From: Mycosphaerelloides madeirae
Lineage: Eukaryota; Ascomycota; Dothideomycetes; Mycosphaerellales; Mycosphaerellaceae
Assembly (NCBI GenBank): GCA_002785995.1
Contig: NHNV01000022.1
Span: forward strand, 1 to 64,000
Length of the DNA stretch: 64,000 bases
Direction of reading: 5' to 3'
Below the pieces are notes generated by a model, which did not search any database, was not told where the DNA came from, and worked only from the letters and a program-made list of their open reading frames with translations. A program made the translations under genes and the position numbers. This document shows, piece after piece, positions 20,837-30,226 of this stretch (position 1 is its first letter; each line of letters begins with the position of its first letter).

Positions 20837-22048
20837 TTAAACACCATTCACCATTTTGCGTGAGTGCTGCACCACAACCGCGTGGTTCTCTTCTTCGCTC
20901 GCCTGAATCCGCAGCTGCCGCTCCCGCCAAGCCAATGCCAGTGACACCGTTGCGCCCGCTCCCACGACTACGCTCCCTGCGCCCAACAGCAGTACAAGCC
21001 TCGCCGCCGAGCCGCTGGTCTGCCTCCCCAGGCGCCGGAGCAACACATAGGCCCACGACAGACTTGACAGCGCGATGATGATGAAGTCGTATTGCAGGAA
21101 GAGCCACGGCCCCTTCTCCAGTATCCCAGATGCTCCGCTCGGTCCGTCGCAGGGGAACGGAACGAACATCTGCACCATGCTGAGGCCGTCCGTACGCAAG
21201 AGGGAGGATTGCAAGAGCAGATGCCAGTGGCCCACCGCCGATGTCAAGGCAGCGATTGCGTATGAGAGTCGAGCCCATTGGTGTGCTGATCGCTGGCCAG
21301 AGCAGTGTGGTGTGGAACACGCCGTAAATGCCCACGTAAGCAACCACAGTGTCGCGGCGACGTATATTGGGTCAAGCTGCCACACGGCCAGGATGTATTG
21401 GTGTGTTTGAGGCATGCGCGACTCTGCAGAAACAGACACCGATCCGCTCCAGGTCGGCCACATGCCTACAAGTACCGGCACGACTGCGCCCAAGATATAG
21501 CCCACGGGGATGCTGGGCACCATTAAAGGCTGGTCGTAGCGCCCAGTGACGTACTCTTCGGTGTTTGAGATATGCTGAGCGTAGAAAAGTGGCAAGGAGA
21601 TGGCAGCGCCAAAGCATTGCCAAAGCATGCCATAGAAGAGGGGACTGTGCATCTTGTCAGTTCTGCTACTCGGCGATAATATGCTCCTCGAAGCCCCCAA
21701 GACTCACCTCTGCAGCAGGCCAAGTCTTCTACCACCACGAAGTCGACTCGTTTCGACATAAAGCCAAACAAACGCGGGCTGCAATGTTGCGTATGCATTG
21801 AGCAGAAAATGCTGATACGCGGGATTGCGTCCGTTCGTTCCAGTATAGAAGAATGCGACCAGCAACGCTATTGGGAAGTCGACAATGACGATACCGGTGT
21901 AGCGGGTCGCAAATCCTTCCTCCGCCAACTTGTGGGTAAGCACCGCCTTGATCAATGCGAACACCGTGCCATTGACCAAGCTGATACCCCAGAGCAATCC
22001 CACTGCGAGAACAGCCAGGCTGTAAAAGTACACCGCAGTCGTTTTCAT
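20837..22048 (-). CDS. Polytopic membrane protein B (possible cyclase or epoxide hydrolase)
   Basis: Integral membrane protein of 382 aa from two exons (22048-21708, 21644-20837), with about eight to nine hydrophobic helices. The start is the ATG before KTTAVYFYSLAVL. Its first half has GISLVNGTVFALI, IVIVDFPIALLVAFFYTG and a YATLQPAFVWLYVE helix. The second exon opens with a helix LWQCFGAAISLPLFYAQH. LAVWQLDPIYVAATLW and SAVGHWHLLLQ follow. It has the layout of membrane protein A (10.1-11.3 kb) and is likely a distant paralogue. It diverges from the PKS gene, a strong sign of pathway membership. By family resemblance recalled from ascochlorin- and aurovertin-type clusters, it may act on an epoxidised intermediate; this needs an alignment to settle. 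Confidence 0.82.
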
Positions 22049-22528
22049 GGTGCATGAATATGCCAAAATTCAAGGTCCAGAGCCAAGGAATCAGCAGATT
22101 GATGCTCTTGCTAGCAGCAGCAGCAGCAGCGGATTATGGAAGACTGCCTCATCGATTTCATCGAGTTCATTGCTTTCTGATCGTGCTACATGGGCGAACA
22201 TGCACGCTGTCGGACCATCTCGCCGAGAAGATCTTGCAGACCGAAAAGCTTACTCATCCTTCAAGATTGTAAGCTCGGCCTGGTATCCGAACTCCGTCTT
22301 GACATCTACAAGCTGCAGCCAATTGCATCGGACCGAGATTGGTTGTCGTCTATTGGCTCACCAACCCTCTAAGTCGCCATAGCCTGAGTGATCAGACAAA
22401 GAGCACTCAAAAGGAAGCAGTTCTGACGATCATTCCACGGTACTCTCGTCAATCTCGTCCCAGAGCCCCTTCACCTTACGATTGAGTCCTGACTAAATCA
22501 TCGCAGACGCTCACCGTCAGCTTTCAAC
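22049..22528. promoter_or_regulatory. Bidirectional promoter between membrane protein B and the PKS
   Basis: Divergent 480-bp region. It has TCGGACCGA at 22328-22336 and a weaker TCGGACCAT at 22210-22218. A short (AGC)n microsatellite lies at about 22112-22131. No gene. Confidence 0.55.
22328..22336. promoter_or_regulatory. Candidate cluster regulator site TCGGACCGA (copy 5)
   Basis: Exact copy of the shared motif, 193 bp upstream of the PKS start codon and about 280 bp upstream of membrane protein B. Confidence 0.55.
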
Positions 22529-25500
22529 ATGTCGAACGGCAGTCGCAGCGGCAGCGACAATGCCGATGAGAGGTGCACGCTAGAGCCAATCGCCATTTGT
22601 GGCATGGGTACATTGAAACTTCACCTTAGCTTTGACAGCCCACGGACTAACGATCAGCGTAGCCTGCAGACTTCCAGGCGGTGTTGACTCTGCTTCGTCC
22701 TTATGGGACATGCTCGTCGAAGCTCGAGATGGTCAAACACCAAGAGTCCCCGAGTCTCGATTCAACATCGATGCTTACTTCCACGCCAACAACGAACGCC
22801 CGGGCTCCTTCAATGTTATGGGTGGCTACTTCTTGGAAGGTGATCCAGCGGATTTCGACCCGACCGCATTCGGCATGACTCCCATCGAAGCCCAATGGCT
22901 TGACCCTCAGCAGCGGAAGGTCATCGAAGTTGTTTACGAATGCTTCGAGTCGGCTGGTATTCCCTTGGCTAAAGTGGCTGGATCGAGGACGGCTGTTTTC
23001 ATCGGATCTTTCACGTCCGATTATCGTAAGAAACACGTAAAGTTCCGACTGTTTGCCCGTGCTAACTGCTATTTTAGAACAAATGTCAATTCGCGACCCG
23101 GACTTCAGGCACAACTATGCCGCGACAGGTGTCGATCCTGGTATCATCAGCAACCGAGTTGGCAATCTTTTCAACTTGAACGGACCAAGGTTTGTCTCTC
23201 CTGTTAGTGCCCGGCCCGAGCAGACGTACGCTGACTAGATCGGCTCAGTTTCACGATCAACACTGCCTGCTCGTCCTCGGTGTATGCCTTGCACAATGCC
23301 TGCCATGCACTGCGCGCAGGAGACTGCGAGGCTGCCGTGGTCGGTGGTGTCAATCTGGTCATCACCGTGGACCAGCACATGAATACGGCAAAGCTTGGTA
23401 TCCTTTCACCAACTTCCTTCTGCCATACCTTCGACGCTTCGGCAGATGGATACGGACGTGCCGAAGGCGCTGGCGCGCTCTACATCAAGAGACTGTCAGA
23501 CGCCATCCGGGATGGCGATGTCGTCCGAGCTGTCATACGTTCGTCGGCCGTCAACACGTAAGGATACTATCAAACAGTCTTAACAATTCAGACACACTGA
23601 CAGAGTCGGGTAGCAACGGCAAAGTCGACGGAATGGGCATCACGCATCCCAGTGTATCTGGGCAGGAGAAAGTCGTGCGTCTGGCCTATGAGCGTGCTGG
23701 TCTTGACCCAAACAAGACTGCATACGCGGAGCTCCACGGCACGGGAACCCCCGTGGGTGACCCTATCGAAGTGAGGGCAGTGTCCAGAGCTTTGAATGAC
23801 CGACGACCGGCCAACAAGCCACTCGCTGTGGGAGCAGTAAGCTTGTTCCAAGTCCGCCATAGGCTGCCTTTTGCTGACACTGTGATTAGGTAAAACCAAA
23901 TATTGGGCACAGGTAGGAGAGCCTTGTTGACTTGGGATGCTCTTGATTGACACTTCGTAGCGAGGCAGCAAGCGGCATCTTTGCGATTATGAAAGCTGCG
24001 ATGATGACCGAGACCGGTCTTATGCCTGGAGTTGCACGCTTCAATAATCTGAACCCTGCCAGTAAGCTCTCTCCGACCGGTACGAGTATGCTTGGCATTT
24101 CGACTGACTCTTCTTTACAGTCCTCGAGAAAGAGTGGAACATCCGGGTCAACCACAAGCTGTCGCAATGGCCTGAGGGCTTCCCGACGAAACGGGTCAGT
24201 GTCTCGTCCTTCGGGTATGGAGGCACGAACGGGCACGTTATTGTTGAATCTGCCGATGCTTTCCATCCGTCGTACACTCACGGTGCTCAGAAGCATGAGG
24301 CTGCTTACGACCACAGCTCAAGCAGATCGCATCTCGTGTGCCTTTCGGCGCACGACAAAGTTACGCTTCAGCGAAACGCCGATGCCCTCCAACAGGTTGC
24401 AGACAAGTATTACATTGCCGATATGGCATACACGCTCAACTTCCGCCGCACGAAACATTCACACCGAGCCTTTGTTGTGGCCAAGGAGGGCGAGCTCTCG
24501 GCCGCGCTCAATCCATCGAACATCAAGATCACCGCCGCTCCGAAGGGAGAGTCCGAGGTTGGCTTCGTTTTCACTGGTCAAGGCGTAAGCGGCAATGAGC
24601 TCGACATCTGTGAGCTACTGACCGGACAGTGTTGCAGGCACAATATGTTGGCATGGGCCGCAATGCTGTGAAGCAATTCCCAAGCATGCGTCAAACTCTT
24701 CGCGAGCTGGACAATGTGTTGAAGAGGCTCACTCCCCCACCAACATTCAGCCTAGAGGGAGTCATTGCCGAAGGCATCGACGAAGACCGCCTCAATGAGG
24801 CAGAGCTGGCACAGCCAGTTGCCACCGCTCTGCAAATCGCCATAATCGATCTGCTTGCCGAATGGGATGTCCACCCCACCGTATCAATCGGCCATTCCTC
24901 CGGCGAAATTGCTGCCGCGTATGCTGCCGGTCTCTTATCTGCCCCGGAAGCGATGATTGCCTCGTTCTGTAGAGGACGGGCTGTACACCAAGGTTCGGCA
25001 CCTGGCACCATGCTGTCAGTTGGACTTGGCGCTGAAGACGTTGAACAATATCTCACCGACGCCAAAGAGGTGTTCATTGCCTGCGAGAACTCACCCGCGG
25101 GTGTGACTCTCAGTGGCAGCGTGGACGGCATCCAGTCGATACAGAAGATCTTCGAGGGCCGTGGCATCTTTGCCCGTGAGGTTGCCACGGGACGCGCATA
25201 CCACTCGCCTTACATGCACGCGGTGGGTGACGCTTACGAGGAATTGCTCACCTCTGCACGCCAGGTTCTAGCCAAAGATGACTTCGACTGGCGGTTCCCT
25301 GAAAGCACCATGATATCTTCCGTTACTGGTGAGATCATCACTGACCCGACCATGGTAGCCTCCGCATCGTACTGGACCAACAACTTGCGCAACCGTGTGT
25401 TGTTCAACTCCGCCGTGTCGAAGCTGGGAGAGGACCGCTTCAAGAACATCAAAGTCGTGGCCGAAATTGGCCCGCGTCCAGCGCTGTCTGGTCCCTTCAA

Positions 25501-28500
25501 GCAAATCTGTGTCGCCAAGAAGATGGACCAGTTCACATACACGCCCTCCTTGGTGAGGAACGCGGATGATTGCACTCAACTGCAATCTATTGCAGGCCAG
25601 CTGTGGGCCACCGGCTACCCTGTTGCTCTGGATGCTGTCAACGCTGAGCCTTGCAAAAGGAACCAGCTCGGTGCACTGCTGAAAGCGAGCAAGCCCTCGG
25701 TTCTGGTTGATCTGCCCCCGTACCAGTGGAACTACAGCAAGAAGTACTGGGCCGAGGCCAGAACGAGCGGTGAAATTCGACAAATGAAGCAGCCGAGACA
25801 TGACCTGCTTGGTCGTCGCATTGCTGGCCTTTCTAGCCGATCAGGAGTATGGAGGAATTTCCTCCGTCACAAGGATATCTCGTGGCTGAAGGATCACAGC
25901 GTAAGTGCAATTTGCAAGTCTGTCGACATTCAGATGCTGATCACTGCTTGACGATCTAGCTTGGTGGTGTGGCAGTATTCCCAGCTGCTGGCCATATGTC
26001 CTTGGGTATCGAAGCTCTCCGTCAGCTTTATGAGTCTCGCGGCGATGATTTCAAAGCCGTGACCTTACGAGACGTTGACATGAGCACTGCACTCATCGTA
26101 CCCACGACCGATGAAGGCATCGAGATCCAAGTCACGCTCACTCAACGCTCTGGATCCGGCGAAAATTCCTGGTACAACTACACTGTTGAGTCACATACCG
26201 ACGGCACCTGGACGCTGCACTGCGAAGGCAAAATTTCTGCAAATCACCAAACCACAGCTCTTCCCGAGAACAGCGTCACGCCTGTGGACAACTCAACTTT
26301 GTCCCAACGGGTTCCCGGCAAGCGCTGGTACGATGCTTTCCATCGTGTCGGCTTCCAGTACGACAACCACTTCCAGCAGCTCAAGGAAGTCAGGACGAAC
26401 AAACATCTTCGCCATGCTGGTGCGGATATTCACGTTCAACAAAAGGCCGAGGGATTTGCGGATGAGTCTCGTTACATGGTGCACCCTTCCACCGTGGATG
26501 CCTGTCTGCAGCTGATTATCATCTCCATCCATCGTGGTGGCCACAAGGAGATGCCATGGGGTGTGATTCCGATCAAGATTGACCAGGTCAGCTTCTGGTC
26601 TCCAAGCGAGGCCAGCAACAACGCTACTGGAACATCAGTGGCCTGGACTTCCAACAGTGATGGGCGATACTTCGACACAAACGTCAAATTGACAGGTGCA
26701 GACGGAGCTCTCCTCGTCGACGTCAACAACTTGCGCTGTGTCTCCTACGAAGCTGCTCTGCCTCCTTCGGCTGCGCAGGTTCGCCGCCCAGAGCCGTTTG
26801 CGGAAACGATTTGGAAGCCCAATATCATGAGCCTCACTTCGGAGTACGCATCTTCAGCTTGGACAGGTGCCACTTTCTTCGCCACGACGGAAACCGTCGC
26901 CCAGATCATTGACCTGGCCAATCACCAAAAGCCTCTGCAACGTGTGACTGTACTGGGCAGGCCGGAGAGAGCGACTATCTCCACACTGCTGGCGATTCTC
27001 TCCCCTGCTTGCAAGGTCTACGTCGGATGCGCCCTCAAGGAAGAAGCAAAGATCCTCGGTGATTCATTTGCGTCGAATTCGAATGTCGTTGTGGAGCCTC
27101 TGCAGCTCGACTCGACGGCACCGGACGCAGTAAAGGATGAGTCTCAAGATTTGGTTCTTGCCGATTCGTACGTCACGGACCAGAGCTTCGTCGCAGACAT
27201 GATCTCGGAGCAAGGATGGGCCATCCAAATCTGCGAAGCCGGGTCGGACGACGAGATAAGCTCTGGCATGCAAACCATTCTCAGTGTGGACATCTCTCGA
27301 TCCCTTTACGGCAAGCCCGCACAGCACCTTTCGGTATCCAAACGAAGCGAACCTCGTGGAGTGGATGAGGTGGGCACAACAGCCGTGACAGTATTTTCCG
27401 CCGCCGCAACCTCGTCTTCGCCATCTGGCAAGCTGCTCGAGGACGTACTGGACCACCTCAACGTCAAGGTCACGCGCAAGCAACTCGGAGAATTCGATGC
27501 CGAATCTGACGGCACCGTCATTTTGGACGGTACGGATGATTTCACACTCCGAGGCCTGAACGAGCAGCAATTCAACTCGCTGCAAAAGGTGCTTACGTCG
27601 AACGCATCAGTACTCTGGCTCACCCAAGGCGTCAACCAGGGATCCTCGCCTGATGGCGGCATGGCCGCCGGCTTCCTGCGAGTCTTGCGGAGCGAGCAAG
27701 CCGCTTCGAGACTTCTGCTCCTGGATATCAACCGTGGCGAGGACGCCAAGGATGTTGCCGCTGGCATCACGACGCTGATGGATGCGTTTGCCGTCAAAGA
27801 CTCTGGACTCGACATGGAGTTTTGGCTTCGCGATGGCATGCTCTGGATTCCTCGTGTGATGCCTAACCAGGAGATCAACGGCTTGCACTTTGGGGACAGC
27901 GTCTCGTCGCTGGAGCCTTTGCCACAGGGTGTACCATTCAAATCGCTCCAGTCCGAGGAGGGTCTGGTCTACGAGCAGCTGGACCAAGCCTTTACCACCG
28001 AACCCGAGAGCGATGAGGTTCGGATCCAAGTTGGCGCGCGTGCGAAGCCCTCCCACGCAAGCATCCCGGCGCTGGTCTACGGCAGCGTAATTGGGTGCGG
28101 AAGCAATGTTTCCAAGAGCCTTCTCGGGCAGAACGTGCTCGCTTTCAGCAAAGCCACGGACACGACCATCATCGAAACGTCGACATATATCCGCCTCGAC
28201 CACGTTACCAACGCCGACGATCTCCTCGCCAATCTGCCCGCCATCGTGACGGCGCTGTATGCCAGCATCAAGGTCGGCCGCATCCGAAGCACCGACGAGG
28301 TCCTCATTCTTCCAGGTGATTCAACCGTTCTGGCAGCATTGCTTGGACTGGCGCGCGCTTTGAAATGGAACTTCAAGGTAGCAAGCCCAGCTGGCAACAG
28401 TCCAGCTTCGTCCTCGCCGCTAGTCGTCATCGCGCCGGGCTTCGGTTCTGTCGCCCAAGAGACGTGGCGCACCCTCCCTCGCCAAAGTAAGTTCATTTTC

Positions 28501-30021
28501 TGCGGCGCAGACCCTGAGACCAGCTTGGATCCCGCCCCATTCACTCGTGGAGCATCCTTCCTCTCGGCCAATGCCGTCGAGGCACTCAGTGCGGGCGGCG
28601 CAGACGCGATCGATATCCTGAGCAACGCAATGAACATCTACCGCGCATACCGCGGCATGCTGTTCAAGTCGGACGTAGTTGTCCGCAGCGCGGACGAGCC
28701 GCAGCAGCAGACGGATGTCACGGCGTCGGTGGTGGTCAAGTACAACTATGGGGCCGGCAAGGTCACTATTCGGCGAAACCCTGACACCGGTCTGCATTGC
28801 GACGCCGATGCCGTCTACTTGCTGGTCGGATGTCTGGGCGGTCTCGGACGCAGCTTGACAGGCCTGATGTATGAGCGCGGCGCCCGTCGCTTTGCCTTCC
28901 TCTCGCGCTCTGGCGCCGACAAGCCTGAGGCCGCTGCGACGGTGCAAGGCCTCGTCGACCGCGGCTGCGATGTCCAGATCTTCCGCGCAGATGCGAGCCA
29001 GGAGCAAGACGTGCGGCGGGCAGTCGAAGAGATCAATGGTAGCGGCCGCGCCATTAAGGGTGTCGTGCACGCCGCTATGGTCCTGCGCGACGGCATCTTC
29101 AGCAACATGACCTTCGCCGACTACGAAGCCAGCATCACCCCCAAGGTCGCCGGCGCTCTCAATCTGCACAGAGCCCTCACGGGCCACGATCTGGACTTCT
29201 TTGTCATGACTTCGTCCATCTCCGCCACGCTCGGCAATCCCGGCCAGGCCAACTATGCCGCGGCGAACAGCTTCCTGGACTCCCTTGCCTGGCAGCGCAC
29301 CATGAAGGGTCTCCCAGCAAGCTCGCTGATCCTACCCATGGTCTTAGACGTCGGCGTCGTCTCTGAGAACGAATCAACGGAGCTAAGTCTCTCGCGCAAG
29401 GGCATGTACGGCATCGACGAGCAGGAAATGCTGCGAAGCTTCGAGGTGGCCATGTCGCCGCGCGGCACCCCTATCAAAGGACGTCAGACTTCCCGTAACA
29501 GCAGCCCCAGCGGTCTCGAGAAGAAGAAGACGAACCCGGGCGCCTCCCAGCTGGTGCTCGGTCTCGAGCCTGCCATGTTGGCCCCAGCCGTCGCATCCAG
29601 CGACCGTGCAGATGTGTACTGGTATAACGATGCGCGCTTCTGCCACCTCTGCGCCGCCGTGGAGAATACCGGCGCAGGCTCCGCGACAACAGCCTCTGCG
29701 GGCGCTGGAGGCTTCGACAGCGCCATCAAAGCCGCGCAAGACGACGGCCCCGCGGCCGTTATCCGCACCATCGCGCAGCACGTTGCCAAGCGATGCGGCA
29801 GTATTCTTGGGCTGGCCGTGGAAGACTTTGAGCTGAACGGCCCGTCGATTGCGAGTTACGGGTTGGACAGTATGATTGGCGCCGAGATGCGAAGTTGGTT
29901 ATTCAGGGAATTTGGGTTGGATATTCCGTTCCAGAGTTTGCTTGCGCCGTCGCTCACGTTTGAGGGGCTTGCGAACACTATTGGTGTGTCGAGGGGATAT
30001 CTTAAGGAGGAGGCTTCATAG
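22529..30021 (+). CDS. Highly reducing type I polyketide synthase with degenerate MT and ER
   Basis: Backbone enzyme of the cluster, an iterative megasynthase of 2332 aa. Ten exons: 22529-22607, 22663-23025, 23078-23189, 23249-23557, 23614-23836, 23890-23912, 23961-24061, 24121-24584, 24638-25900 and 25960-30021. Domains in order: KS (TACSSS, HGTGT, KPNIGHS; Cys and both His present, residues about 20-440). AT (GHSSGEIAAA, about 530-870). DH (hot-dog His in LKDHSLGGVAVFP, Asp in HPSTVDA, about 960-1250). A degenerate C-methyltransferase remnant (about 1280-1450) without the LEIGAGTGG motif. A degenerate enoylreductase (about 1660-1830) whose nucleotide loop reads LPGDSTVLAALLG. KR (GCLGGLGRS, then NYAAAN, about 1930-2150). 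ACP (YGLDSM, about 2235-2310). There is no thioesterase, reductase or carnitine acyltransferase domain. The product should be an unsaturated, non-C-methylated chain, released perhaps as a pyrone. Confidence 0.95.
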
Positions 30022-30032
30022 AGGGTCGGGTC

Positions 30033-30082
30033 AAGAGTTTGGGAAGGAGTTTGGGTAGGAGTTTGGGTAGGAGTCTGCGTAG
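30033..30082 (+). repeat. 12-bp tandem repeat after the PKS stop codon
   Basis: About four units of an aggagtttgggt-like 12-mer begin about 12 bp after the PKS stop codon, the last ones diverged. Probably 3' UTR; could affect RNA ending or just be a slippage repeat. Confidence 0.6.
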
Positions 30083-30226
30083 TTTCCATTAGCAAGTCAC
30101 AAAATATCAGTAACGAAGTTCTCACAGAAAACATTTCTTCAGATTCACCTCTTCTTGGGTTTTAGGTGGTGAGAGACACGAATCGAGCTCCAAATGTAAA
30201 TGAAGAAGTGCCATAAGCACTCTCAC

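Noticed and set aside
22529..30021. Naming the cluster product as citreoviridin or aurovertin
   Set aside because: The PKS lacks an active methyltransferase domain and the tailoring set is larger, so only the pathway logic, not the product, can be proposed.
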